Assembly: GCA_017403285.1 (NCBI GenBank)
Contig: JAFQOI010000119.1
Span: 1 to 50,014, forward strand
Direction: 5' to 3'
Length of the DNA: 50,014 bases
Source: a bacterium
GTDB taxonomy: Bacteria > Cyanobacteriota > Vampirovibrionia > Gastranaerophilales > Gastranaerophilaceae
Part shown: positions 8,750 to 17,952 of the stretch, piece by piece
How the letters are laid out: each line of letters opens with the position of its first letter
Numbering within the stretch: position 1 is the stretch's first letter
The notes under the pieces: generated by a model
Databases searched by the model: none
What the model was told of the DNA's origin: nothing
Seen by the model: the letters and a program-made list of their open reading frames with translations, nothing else
Position numbers and translations under genes: made by a program

Positions 8750-9516
8750 TGAATTACCCAAACCTTGAACGATTAATAGAAATAATTGACATATTAAGAA
8801 GTGAAAATGGATGCAAATGGGATAGAGAACAAACTCACCAAACATTAACCCGTAATATGCTTGAAGAAGCTTATGAAGCAGTTGATGCCATTAATGATAA
8901 TGATATGAAACATCTCCAAGAAGAACTCGGTGATGTCCTTTTGCAAGTTGTATTACACGCACAAATTGCGAAAGAAGAAAATGCATTTACCATTGATGAT
9001 GTGGCAAAAGGAATTTCAGACAAATTAGTACATAGACATCCTCACGTTTTTGGCGATGTAAAAGTTGAGTCAACCGAAGAAATTCTTGATAATTGGGAAA
9101 AATTAAAGAAAGCAGAAAAACCCCACAGAACATCAATAATGGACGGTATTTCAAAGGCACAATCTGCACTTATGAGCGCTCAAAAAATAAGCAAAAAAGC
9201 AGTAAAAGTTGGCTTTGAATGGCCAAATGAAAAATCACTTTATGAATGTGTTCAATCAGAAATAAAAGAATTTTCAGAAGCGCAATCACAAGAAGACAAA
9301 GAAGAAGAACTTGGCGATATTCTGTTTGCCGTTGTAAATCTTGCAAGATGGAATAAAATTGATGCAGAACAAGCACTTTTAAAAGCCAATAAAAAATTTA
9401 TTGAAAGATTTTGCACAATGGAAGAAACAGCAAACAAAGAACTAGACCAACTTTCTCTGGAAGAATGGGATAGGCTATGGAAAAATGCGAAGATAAAAAC
9501 AAAACAGAAAATATAG
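8749..9516 (+). CDS. mazG: Nucleoside triphosphate pyrophosphohydrolase MazG
   Basis: MazG hydrolyses NTPs and dNTPs to monophosphates and pyrophosphate, cleaning non-canonical nucleotides and modulating stress. Two MazG domains are visible: the first with CKWDREQTHQTL, EEAYEAVDAI and EELGDVLLQV (residues about 20-75), the second with EIKEFSEA and EEELGDILFAVVN (about 165-210). The EExxE/ExxD metal-binding acids are intact in both. The ATG overlaps the hisG stop, so it is translationally coupled to it. Length (255) matches COG3956 proteins. Confidence 0.93.
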   Translation: MNYPNLERLIEIIDILRSENGCKWDREQTHQTLTRNMLEEAYEAVDAINDNDMKHLQEELGDVLLQVVLHAQIAKEENAFTIDDVAKGISDKLVHRHPHVFGDVKVESTEEILDNWEKLKKAEKPHRTSIMDGISKAQSALMSAQKISKKAVKVGFEWPNEKSLYECVQSEIKEFSEAQSQEDKEEELGDILFAVVNLARWNKIDAEQALLKANKKFIERFCTMEETANKELDQLSLEEWDRLWKNAKIKTKQKI

Positions 9517-9596
9517 TATTGAAAAGTGTTACAAAATTTTCAATGCATTAAAAATAATATAGAATTAGAGTAGTGGAATAGTAAGGTGCGGACAAA

Positions 9597-10685
9597 ATGA
9601 GTGAAAGATCGATTGATATTTTATTAAAAAAAGCTGTTGAACTCAAAGCTTCAGACGTGCATTTTATTGCAAATGAAGTTCCAGCATTAAGAATTGACGG
9701 TCAAATTGTCAAACTAAAAATAAAACCATATACGGAACAGGATATTAATCAGGCAATAGATTTAATTGCCCCATCATCAATGAAAGATACTCTCTCTTAT
9801 TCTTATGATTTTGACTTCCCTTACGAAATTAAAGATTTGGCTCGTTTCAGGGTTAACGTAGCAATGTCTTTTGGTAGAAGAGCAATGACTATTCGTATCA
9901 TTCCTTACAACATTAGCACGTTTGATACTCTTAATTTACCAAGAAGAATTGAAAAATTCACCGAGCTTGATAACGGAATTGTTCTTGTAACAGGTGTTGC
10001 TGGTTCAGGTAAATCTACAACTATTGCGGCGTTATTAAACCATATCAATAATAACCACAAAAAACATATTATCACTATAGAAGACCCTATCGAATATGTA
10101 TACAAAAGTAATAAATCAATATTAACTCAAAGACAAATTGGAATTGACACCCCAAATTATATAGATGGTATCAAATACGCATTAAGACAAGACCCTAACG
10201 TAATCCTCATCGGCGAAATCAGAGACAAAGAAACGGTTGAAAGTGCTCTTCATGCAGCAGAAACTGGGCACCTTATCTTTGCAACATTGCACACATTTAA
10301 TGCCGTACAAACTATTAATCGTATCTTAAGTTTCTTTGGTCCTAGTGAAAGAGAAATGATAAGAAGCCAATTCGCAGAAGTATTTCGTGGCAGTATTTCT
10401 CAAAAATTACTTCCACATATTGATGGAAAAGGCAGAATCCCTGCTACAGAAATTCTTTTCTCAACACCAACAATTAAAGACTTCATGAAAAAAGATGAAC
10501 TTGAAGAAATATATAAACTTGTTCAAAAGGGTGGTTATGATGATATGCTCACATTCAACCAAAGTTTATATAACTTAGTTAAGAATAATTTAATTTCAGA
10601 AGAAGTTGCGCTTGCATGTTCTGATAACGAAGTCGAATTAAGGCACTATATTAACGGCGTATTCTCTGGCAGCGAGGGACTATAA
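9597..10685 (+). CDS. PilT-like type IV pilus ATPase
   Basis: A hexameric secretion ATPase that powers pilus retraction or assembly at the inner membrane. It has the N-terminal SDVHF motif of PilT proteins, Walker A GVAGSGKST (133-141), an Asp box around TIEDPIEY, Walker B LIGEIRDKETV and the AETGHLIFATLHT His box. The 362-residue length fits PilT/PilU. AAGGTG lies 8 bases before the ATG. No pilin or PilB gene is adjacent; recO follows after 7 bases. A separate pilin-like protein is encoded at 38041-38673. PilT versus PilU cannot be settled. Confidence 0.9.
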   Translation: MSERSIDILLKKAVELKASDVHFIANEVPALRIDGQIVKLKIKPYTEQDINQAIDLIAPSSMKDTLSYSYDFDFPYEIKDLARFRVNVAMSFGRRAMTIRIIPYNISTFDTLNLPRRIEKFTELDNGIVLVTGVAGSGKSTTIAALLNHINNNHKKHIITIEDPIEYVYKSNKSILTQRQIGIDTPNYIDGIKYALRQDPNVILIGEIRDKETVESALHAAETGHLIFATLHTFNAVQTINRILSFFGPSEREMIRSQFAEVFRGSISQKLLPHIDGKGRIPATEILFSTPTIKDFMKKDELEEIYKLVQKGGYDDMLTFNQSLYNLVKNNLISEEVALACSDNEVELRHYINGVFSGSEGL

Positions 10686-10692
10686 TTCTTTC

Positions 10693-11457
10693 ATGAAAGA
10701 ACAGTTCACTACAAATGTCATTAATCTAAAATCCTATAATATAAGTGAAGCAGACAAAATTATTTTGATGTATTCCAAAGAAAAAGGATTAATTAAAGGT
10801 GTTGCAAAAGGCATCAAAAAACCAACAAGTAAACTTGGGGGAAGGATGGATATGCTAGTTGCAAATAAACTTATGCTTAATAAGGGTAAAAATTTAGATA
10901 CCATTTGTCAGGCAGAAGCAATTAACACTTTTCTTAACCTTAGAAGAGATATGAACAAACTATTCTATGCAATGTATGCTGGAGAAATTATTACTAATTT
11001 TGGAATTGAAAATGACCCTAACAGCGAAGAAATATTTAATCTTTTTTATTCTTTCCTTGAACAAATATCAAAAGTTGAAAAAAAAGAAAATGTTATGCTT
11101 AGCCTATTAAAATTCCAATTAAAAATAATGGAAATAACTGGCTATTCTATTGAACTTGATTCTTGCGTAAAATGTTTATGTCCTCGTGTTGATGATGATA
11201 TTTATTTTTCGATTGAAAATGGAGGCATTTTATGTGCTGAATGCGCGAAAGAAATATCAAAAAAAACAAAAATTCCTTATAAAATAAAAGAATTTTTATC
11301 TGTTCTATTAAACAAGGATTTTGATGAAAATACAAAATACGACAATTTAGTTACTGAAAAAATCTGTGATACTTGTATTAATTTATTAAAAAATTATATA
11401 GAATATTACTCACCAAAACGTTTTAAAACAACAAATATATTGGAAAGTATAAGGTAA
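10693..11457 (+). CDS. recO: DNA repair protein RecO
   Basis: RecO loads RecA onto SSB-coated DNA with RecR. The N-terminal OB fold is recognisable (VINLKSYNISEADKIILMYS, GLIKGVAKGIKK), followed by a helical region and a C-terminal zinc finger with CVKC (near 157-160) and CAECA. The 254-residue length is standard. The Shine-Dalgarno GAGGGA sits within the end of the pilT-like gene at a long spacing (about 14), so coupling to that gene is likely. deoC follows after 7 bases. Confidence 0.92.
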   Translation: MKEQFTTNVINLKSYNISEADKIILMYSKEKGLIKGVAKGIKKPTSKLGGRMDMLVANKLMLNKGKNLDTICQAEAINTFLNLRRDMNKLFYAMYAGEIITNFGIENDPNSEEIFNLFYSFLEQISKVEKKENVMLSLLKFQLKIMEITGYSIELDSCVKCLCPRVDDDIYFSIENGGILCAECAKEISKKTKIPYKIKEFLSVLLNKDFDENTKYDNLVTEKICDTCINLLKNYIEYYSPKRFKTTNILESIR

Positions 11458-11464
11458 AATAGAA

Positions 11465-12115
11465 ATGAATAAATATATAGAACATACACTATTAAAACAA
11501 AATGCAACAAAAAAAGAACTCATACAACTTTTTGATGAAGCGAAAGAACACCATTTTTTAGGGGTTTGCATAAATCCTTGCAATGTCGCTTTTGCTTCAG
11601 AATATTTAAAAGACAGTGATGTAAAAATAGTTACCGTTATTGGATTTCCATTGGGTGCATCTTTAACTGAAACCAAAGTTTTTGAAGCACAAAAGGCAAT
11701 AGAACAAGGTGCTGATGAAATAGATATGGTACTTTCTGTGCAAGCAGTAAAAGATAATGACTATAACTATATTTTGAACGATATAAAAGCTGTAAAAAAT
11801 GCTATCGGAACAAAAAATTTAAAAGTTATAATTGAAACAGACCTTTTAACTCCAGAAGAAATTATAAACTGCTGCAAAGTAATAAAAGAAGCAGGAGCAG
11901 ATTTTGCAAAAACATCTACTGGTTTTGTCAAAAATGGAGTTGGAGCCAAAGTTGAAGATATAAAATTAATGAACAAAACACTAAAAGATAGTAATGTTCA
12001 AATAAAAGCATCTGGAGGAATCAAAACAAGAGAACAAGCACTAAAATTAATTGAAGCAGGTGCAACAAGATTAGGAACCAGTTCTGGAGTCAACTTAATA
12101 AATAAATTCCTTTAA
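11465..12115 (+). CDS. deoC: Deoxyribose-phosphate aldolase
   Basis: DeoC cleaves 2-deoxyribose-5-phosphate to glyceraldehyde-3-phosphate and acetaldehyde in deoxynucleoside breakdown. A TIM-barrel class I aldolase: HTLLKQNATK at the start, CINPCNV, the Schiff-base lysine in FAKTSTGF, and the second lysine in IKASGGIKT. Length (216) is normal. An AAGGT ribosome site precedes the ATG. It ends the recO run and its last 21 bases overlap the 3' end of the convergent small-protein gene. Confidence 0.96.
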   Translation: MNKYIEHTLLKQNATKKELIQLFDEAKEHHFLGVCINPCNVAFASEYLKDSDVKIVTVIGFPLGASLTETKVFEAQKAIEQGADEIDMVLSVQAVKDNDYNYILNDIKAVKNAIGTKNLKVIIETDLLTPEEIINCCKVIKEAGADFAKTSTGFVKNGVGAKVEDIKLMNKTLKDSNVQIKASGGIKTREQALKLIEAGATRLGTSSGVNLINKFL

Positions 12116-12439
12116 CAAAGGGATGCAAACATTTGATGGATCAATATATGATGATGGGTCAAAAGCATCAGGATTTTTAGTTATAGTTTCTGAAGCCTTT
12201 CCTTTTGATTTCTTTACTGCATCTACAACTGCATTCATTTTTATATTACGTTTTACAGCGAAATATAAAATAGAAGCAGCAAGAGTCAATACAGCGCACT
12301 CAGATGCTATTTTTTTTGTTTTCGCTGTTATAATTTTATCTTTTTCGACTTCTTTTGAATGATTGATATAATCTTTCGATGCCCCACCGAAAGTCTGATG
12401 AGAATATATGTTATTTACAGGTGTGAAAGAAACTTGCAT
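12095..12439 (-). CDS. Small single-pass membrane protein, unknown
   Basis: I do not recognise this 114-residue protein. It begins MQVSFTPVNNIYSHQTFGG, a Ser/Asn-rich N-terminus with the TFG signature shared with other proteins in this window. One hydrophobic helix (about 47-62) is flanked by charged residues, then a Lys-rich segment and a Pro/Ser-rich tail with one Cys. AAGGAG lies 6 bases before the ATG, the best ribosome site in its operon. It is last of four minus-strand genes and sits 8 bases after the GH13 gene, so a shared membrane-linked function is likely. The 3' end overlaps deoC by 21 bases. Confidence 0.75.
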   Translation of the reverse strand: MQVSFTPVNNIYSHQTFGGASKDYINHSKEVEKDKIITAKTKKIASECAVLTLAASILYFAVKRNIKMNAVVDAVKKSKGKASETITKNPDAFDPSSYIDPSNVCIPLLKEFIY

Positions 12440-12447
12440 ACTTCTCC

Positions 12448-14187
12448 TTATAATTTTTGTTTTAGTACTTCTAAACCAGATGCTTCGATACTTGGAGTAT
12501 CCACTTCAAATAAATGAACTCTTCCTGGACCTAGGTCAACATTAATTTTATTAATATCTGCTTGAACTGTTGATTTTTCACCTGTTGTTGGGAATAAATT
12601 TTTCAATTTTTGATTAGAAGATAAACCAGGAATATTAATTGTTCCACCTTGTCTTGAATTCACATCTCTATTTGCAATAACAACAAGAGTTTTACCATTT
12701 AAATGACGTGCATAGGATATAATTTGGTCATTTTTATTGTTTTCAACCGGTAATGGAATAAATGAACCACGAGTGATTATATCAGAATATTTTTGTCTTG
12801 TTTCCAAAGTTGCTTTCATGAAATCACCAATTTCTGGATGTTTTCCAATCAAAGGTCTGGAGAAATTAAAAATATCTGGTCTTCCTTTATGAACAGTACA
12901 TTCTTCAGAATCTGTATCTGTTTGCGAATCAGTTGTACCTTCAAAATCATATAAATATTCATCACCAGACTGATATCCATCAAAATAATATGGATTTACC
13001 ATTGGAAGTGTTGCTTGAATACCTGAAACAAGGTTAGTAAATGTAACACCACCATGATTCATAATAGAAATATCATCATGAGTACCAAATGAACCAATTA
13101 AAGATTTGCCTGCGTCATGATTTTTTGACATATTTAGATTTTCTTTAACATAATCAATTATATCACTTGCTTTATGCCATTCATGGAAATTATGGAACTG
13201 TCCATAAAAACTATCAAAACCTGCTCTTAGGGCATCTTCTGGTCTATCATAGTCCATATTTAACATAGGAGAAGCATCTTCATAAGTATAACTTTCAGCA
13301 AGCCAAGCAAATTCAGGATCTCTTTTTCTTGAATAATCAATTATAATATCCCAGAATTGAGGAGGCTTTGTTCTTGAAACGTCACTTCTGATACCATCAA
13401 CTCCGCAATCTATACATAAGTCAACAAATTCTCTAGTCATTTGAAGCAAATCTTCATTTAACTCACCTTTTGTTTTATCTTTCCAAGGATCAAACATTCT
13501 AATATCATTCCATCCTTGAGGAGTTTTTGGCGTACCATCTTTTTCAAAAGCCATTAACTCTGGTCTTGCTTTAAACAAGTCATAAGATGCACAACTTGGC
13601 ATATCAAGCATTACACTAATTCCACGTTTGTGACATTCATCTACAAAATGTTTAAATTCTTCTTTAACATTTTTAGGATCTTTAGGATCATCCAATGCTG
13701 GATCTATTTTAAGAAAATCTAAGGGAGCATAGACAGAACCTGCTGTCCCCATTGCATTATTTTTACCAGGAGGATGAATAGGAAGAACATGTAAAGTATT
13801 AATACCTAAATTTTTCAACTCATCAAGACGATTCACTGCGTTATTAAAATTACCCTTTTCATCACCTTCTCTCAAAAGTTGATTGCCAGTTTTATCTTTT
13901 GCGCCAAAATTTCTGATAATAATGCCCATTATTTTAGCATCATTATTTTTAAATCTTGTTCTTAAATCATTATGATATTCAAAACTTGACTGAGTTGTAC
14001 CGAGAGTATTAACAGCAACAGCAGCATTTACCCCTTGATTTTGTAGATATCTTTCAAGAATATTCGTGCCTAAAGGTTGTTGTTTAATAGTTGTATTTGC
14101 TAATGGCATCACAGCCGTAGGCTCCGGTCCTCTTTGAACCGGTGTAGATGGTGCTATTGAAATATATCTATCTATATAATTAGCCAT
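12448..14187 (-). CDS. GH13 alpha-amylase-family enzyme with N-terminal extension
   Basis: This 579-residue protein has a GH13 barrel acting on alpha-glucans. The conserved regions are visible: LDMPSCASYD (region I, beta3), GIRSDVSR with nucleophile D269, WLAESY with acid/base E298, and FGTHDD with the stabilising D371. The GIRSDVSRTKPPQFW segment is somewhat like GlgE-type maltosyltransferases, but the exact activity is uncertain. Residues 1-70 form a Thr/Pro/Asn-rich tail with no signal peptide. A C-terminal beta domain (LVVIANRD, GPGRVHLFEV) completes it. The gene overlaps the upstream membrane-protein gene by 8 bases, so it is part of a four-gene operon. Confidence 0.88.
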   Translation of the reverse strand: MANYIDRYISIAPSTPVQRGPEPTAVMPLANTTIKQQPLGTNILERYLQNQGVNAAVAVNTLGTTQSSFEYHNDLRTRFKNNDAKIMGIIIRNFGAKDKTGNQLLREGDEKGNFNNAVNRLDELKNLGINTLHVLPIHPPGKNNAMGTAGSVYAPLDFLKIDPALDDPKDPKNVKEEFKHFVDECHKRGISVMLDMPSCASYDLFKARPELMAFEKDGTPKTPQGWNDIRMFDPWKDKTKGELNEDLLQMTREFVDLCIDCGVDGIRSDVSRTKPPQFWDIIIDYSRKRDPEFAWLAESYTYEDASPMLNMDYDRPEDALRAGFDSFYGQFHNFHEWHKASDIIDYVKENLNMSKNHDAGKSLIGSFGTHDDISIMNHGGVTFTNLVSGIQATLPMVNPYYFDGYQSGDEYLYDFEGTTDSQTDTDSEECTVHKGRPDIFNFSRPLIGKHPEIGDFMKATLETRQKYSDIITRGSFIPLPVENNKNDQIISYARHLNGKTLVVIANRDVNSRQGGTINIPGLSSNQKLKNLFPTTGEKSTVQADINKINVDLGPGRVHLFEVDTPSIEASGLEVLKQKL

Positions 14188-16546
14188 TTAATTTACTTTC
14201 TTTTTCAGCGTCTTTTTCCATTTTGCTTTTTCTGCCAAAAGTCAAACCGATAATCAATGTTGCTGCAGTTACTACAGCCAATGAAATACCAAATAATTTT
14301 AGCCATTTATTTGTGTTAAATGTTTTATTTGCACAGCTTCTAATTGTATCACTAACAGTTGAACCGACCAAATTACTTCTTTCAACGCCATTTGCAGAAT
14401 TTGTTACAGCATCAACATATCTACGTTGAAGTTCAGGCGTCATAGGGTTTTGCCAATTCGCAACTTTTGTCTTGAATTGTGATTTATAAGCTTCATAGCC
14501 TCTAAGAATACTTCTTGCTTTTTCGTCACCAAATTGTTCTACTAATACTGATTTTATTGAACTTGTTTGCTCTGTAGGAGCATATAATACTTGCATTACT
14601 GCCTTAAATTCTTTTTCAGAAAGACCAAATCCATTAGCACCAAGTTTTTCAATTTGGTCAGTTGTTTTTGCCACATTTATTACTTTTTTACAAGCACAAA
14701 CAAGTTTCTCAATCATATCTCTATCACAAGTTGTGCCTTGTGCTTCTAATGCACTTCTTAAATTATTTCTAAGATTTCCACCTTTTGAATCTGCTTGTTT
14801 GTATAAATCAAGCATTTGTAATAAACGATAGAATGAAGATTGAGCACCTAATACTCTTTCTTGAGAATTTGTTATTATTGTATTTTCAACAGAACCTTTA
14901 CCAGATGCTGACTTGATTTTTTCAGCAATTTTCTTGAAACCTTTTTCATCAAGGCTACCTTTTGCCTTTTCACACATTGCTTGTGCTTTATTTTTTACAA
15001 CAGAGATAAATGTTTCTTCTTCGTTACCAACTTTGCATAATTGTCTTTCATATTGATTGATTAAATTTGTTAAATCATCGACAATTTTTTCATATCTTGC
15101 ATTATCTTTAACTAGTTCTTTAAATTTAACATCTAATAAATCATCAATTTTTAAGATAACATCATCTTTTAAATCTGAACCTTGAGCAAGAGCTTTTAAT
15201 TCTTCACTGCTTAAATTCAATGACTTAAGGAGTTTTCCACATACTCTATCCCATTGTTTTGCAATATATGTTCCATCTTGTTCGACAACTCTTGCATTCA
15301 AAAATCTATCAAGAATTGATCTATCTGCTGAGAAAGAAGCCAATGAGGAATTTAAATCTCTAACTCTTTGAGCAACAGTTTCTGTCAATACGGAGCTTGG
15401 CATTTCTCTTTTTATTGAAGTTTCTATCAGTTCTTTTGGCACCTTTTTACCAACGATACCTTTCATTTTTTGTGATAATAAACTTGCAATTTTACCAACA
15501 GAAGAACCAGATTCAATTGCTTGTGCGATTTCAGGATTTGCAATAATCTCTGCTGCTTTATCAGGAGCAATACCTTTTATCGCATTTAATACAACATCTT
15601 TATTTAAAGCAGTGCTATTTTTCATTGATAACAATTCTTCTTTTATCGCAGATGTTACTTCTGCAGAATTTAATGAAGCACCTAGTTTTGTTGCAAGTTC
15701 AGATGCCAATTTATCATCCATTGGTTTTCCTAAATTTTTAACTAGGAATTTTTCAATCGCTTTTTCTGCACGAGAATTTTTTAATGATTCAATAAATCCA
15801 GAACCTTTTTCTAGTTTTGCTGAAGACGCTATCATTTCAGCTTTTTCAATCAAGTTACCAACTGGTTTTTCTAATGCATTACACGCAACTGCACTTATTA
15901 ATGGTGTTGAGAATGCGCTCATCATCCAAAGAGTGTTACCTTGTATTGCTGTTTTCTTTGCTCTTTGTTTTATAAAGTTATCTCTATCTGGAAGATTTTC
16001 ATCAACTTTAAGCTTTTGACCCATCATATCAAGGTCTTTTCTTGAGTATAAATCAGTTAAATCATATTGAGGATCTTGGTGTAACATCTTTTTACGACCT
16101 TGTGAGTCAATATATTTTTGATGAATATCAACACCAGTTCTCGCTCTCAATGGTGCTTGTATTGTGAGTTTTGGCCATAAAGCCATACCACCAAAGAATG
16201 TACCGAGACCAACAAATTCCATTGCTTTACTTAACTTCAACGGATTTTTAATAAATAAATATGACGCTAAACCTAACGCACCAAGTTTCATAGCAACATC
16301 ATTAAGTCTGCCCAATTCATAGTCATTTGCTTGACCTTTTGCTGCTTTACCAATATTTAAAACATCTTGTTTTAAATCATGCATATATTCTTTTGGTGAA
16401 CCAAAAATTTTAGAAGGTAAAAGAGTACCTTTATAATCTAGTGGTTTAACTTTACCATCAACACTAAATGTCAACGCAGGAAGTACTGCCTGACTCGCAG
16501 GTTTTGTTGGTTTATTTACAAGTATTGGATTAAGTAAATTCGCCAT
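14180..16546 (-). CDS. Large membrane-anchored helical protein, unknown
   Basis: No family recognised. The 788 residues hold an N-terminal tail with LTFSVDGK (25-32), hydrophobic segments near 87-99, 109-124 and 204-224, a long Lys/Glu/Ala-rich helical middle (230-740) that looks coiled, and a C-terminal transmembrane helix (751-770) followed by a charged tail. The segment APLRARTGVDIH (131-142) after the second hydrophobic helix matches APVKHFRGIDVN in the upstream protein, so their N-terminal modules look related. It starts 1 base after the upstream stop and overlaps the GH13 gene by 8 bases. It could be a scaffold or tether for the amylase; that is inference. Confidence 0.8.
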   Translation of the reverse strand: MANLLNPILVNKPTKPASQAVLPALTFSVDGKVKPLDYKGTLLPSKIFGSPKEYMHDLKQDVLNIGKAAKGQANDYELGRLNDVAMKLGALGLASYLFIKNPLKLSKAMEFVGLGTFFGGMALWPKLTIQAPLRARTGVDIHQKYIDSQGRKKMLHQDPQYDLTDLYSRKDLDMMGQKLKVDENLPDRDNFIKQRAKKTAIQGNTLWMMSAFSTPLISAVACNALEKPVGNLIEKAEMIASSAKLEKGSGFIESLKNSRAEKAIEKFLVKNLGKPMDDKLASELATKLGASLNSAEVTSAIKEELLSMKNSTALNKDVVLNAIKGIAPDKAAEIIANPEIAQAIESGSSVGKIASLLSQKMKGIVGKKVPKELIETSIKREMPSSVLTETVAQRVRDLNSSLASFSADRSILDRFLNARVVEQDGTYIAKQWDRVCGKLLKSLNLSSEELKALAQGSDLKDDVILKIDDLLDVKFKELVKDNARYEKIVDDLTNLINQYERQLCKVGNEEETFISVVKNKAQAMCEKAKGSLDEKGFKKIAEKIKSASGKGSVENTIITNSQERVLGAQSSFYRLLQMLDLYKQADSKGGNLRNNLRSALEAQGTTCDRDMIEKLVCACKKVINVAKTTDQIEKLGANGFGLSEKEFKAVMQVLYAPTEQTSSIKSVLVEQFGDEKARSILRGYEAYKSQFKTKVANWQNPMTPELQRRYVDAVTNSANGVERSNLVGSTVSDTIRSCANKTFNTNKWLKLFGISLAVVTAATLIIGLTFGRKSKMEKDAEKESKLNG

Positions 16547-16547
16547 T

Positions 16548-17702
16548 CTAACAAACTACCTTTTCTCTGCTATCATCAATCAATGAAGTTGATGCTTGGG
16601 TTTTTGACCCCTTATCTTTATTAAAGTCATGAAGTGCAAAGAAATTGCCTAATATTGTTAAACCTAAAGCAGTACCCAAAAGTGCCCTTCCAGCAATTTG
16701 TGTTTTAGTAGCCTTTTCAAGCCCTTTTGTTAATGCCTCTTTGCTTTTAATATTCTTTACAATTTTACCAAAATCAACTCCGATAAATTCACCAAAACTC
16801 TTACCGAGTTTTTTCGCAAATTCAACTACAAAGAAATCATTTGATTGAACTTTACCGATTGAAATATTGTTCTTCAAATTTTTAAATCTTTGAATTGGGT
16901 TAAATGTCATCTTTGTCCAAGGTTCTTGCATTGCAACACCAACCGCAGATGCAGCCCAGAAATATGAAGACAACGTTGTGAATAATCTTGTTTTAACCAC
17001 TGTCTCTTTTATTTTTGATTTCATTTTTTGATCTGAATAATCAAGAGAATCAGGATCATAACCAAATTTTTTGCTTATTTCTTTATAGTAACTATTTCTT
17101 TCATTTCCATAAAATTCATTATTATAGAATAAATCCCATCGTGGGAAATCAACACTTTCGTAAGCTTTGTGAATTTCATGTTTAACTAGATTATTTTCAT
17201 TTCCTTTTTCCGGAAGTTCATGAACAATTTTGTCGTATGGAAGATTTACATCTATACCTCTAAAATGTTTAACTGGAGCTTCAATAAATTTTTTAGAAAC
17301 ATTCTTCATAATGCCATAACCAATAACGCCAAGCGCCATTTTATTCCCCAACTTAGCAGCACTTTTTGCAGATTTTCCATCCATGAAAACCCTTGCTAAA
17401 TTGAAAACACCTATCATTGCGGCACTACCTAACAAATAAGGTACTGTCCCCATTTGTAAGAATTGATAGAAATTCGCATTTTTACTACCCTTAAATCCTT
17501 TAATAGGATACTCAATAAACGCATTTTGAAGTTTATCAGCAGTTATTTTAAGCGAAGTTGAAATGGGTTTTTTATCCATTTCTTCGACTAATAAATGGTC
17601 ATGATTTTCGCAAACACTCTTTCTACTCGTTTCTTTTTTCCCAAAAGTAACCGAGTTATTGTTCCAAGCTGTGTTGTTCTTAACTCCTAAATTATAGAAC
17701 AT
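16548..17702 (-). CDS. Polytopic membrane protein, unknown
   Basis: No family recognised. The 384-residue protein begins with an Asn-rich tail containing SVTFGKK (17-23), then a hydrophilic region and four hydrophobic segments (about 86-105, 121-133, 241-258 and 337-357), with a basic, Ser/Thr-rich C-terminus ending in Cys. Between helices 2 and 3 lies APVKHFRGIDVN (142-153) and a Tyr/Asn-rich stretch (WDLFYNNEFYGN). It is first in the operon with the 788-residue protein, the GH13 enzyme and the small membrane protein. No signal peptide is seen. A TTTCAT-18-TAGAAT pair in the 250-base upstream gap is a weak promoter candidate. Confidence 0.8.
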   Translation of the reverse strand: MFYNLGVKNNTAWNNNSVTFGKKETSRKSVCENHDHLLVEEMDKKPISTSLKITADKLQNAFIEYPIKGFKGSKNANFYQFLQMGTVPYLLGSAAMIGVFNLARVFMDGKSAKSAAKLGNKMALGVIGYGIMKNVSKKFIEAPVKHFRGIDVNLPYDKIVHELPEKGNENNLVKHEIHKAYESVDFPRWDLFYNNEFYGNERNSYYKEISKKFGYDPDSLDYSDQKMKSKIKETVVKTRLFTTLSSYFWAASAVGVAMQEPWTKMTFNPIQRFKNLKNNISIGKVQSNDFFVVEFAKKLGKSFGEFIGVDFGKIVKNIKSKEALTKGLEKATKTQIAGRALLGTALGLTILGNFFALHDFNKDKGSKTQASTSLIDDSREKVVC

Positions 17703-17828
17703 TGTTGCCTCACAAACGTACCTGAAGTTATAAATATTCTAAATCAATATTATTGCCACATGAAAGACATGTTTTTTTTGTTTTTTTACATATCTTAATA
17801 AACAACAAAATAAGTCAAAACAATTATC

Positions 17829-17857
17829 TTGCTAAAATAAAAATAAAATTATAAAAT
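17829..17857 (+). promoter_or_regulatory. Promoter for the zinc-ribbon gene
   Basis: TTGCTA (17829-17834), 17-base spacer, TAAAAT (17852-17857). The same -35 hexamer and spacing occur at 2925-2953. The leader would be about 90 bases; I see no riboswitch-like fold in it. Confidence 0.55.
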
Positions 17858-17952
17858 AATTTTGTAGATAACTATTTAGTAATTAAATTTTCCAAAATTA
17901 ATTCCTATCGCAAATTATTTACAAGCAAATTATCAATTTAAGGAGAAACCAA

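Noticed and set aside
15612-16019. A 135-codon plus-strand frame inside the 788-residue protein gene
   Set aside because: It is antisense to a long gene with tight operon junctions; the frame is open because of biased codon use.
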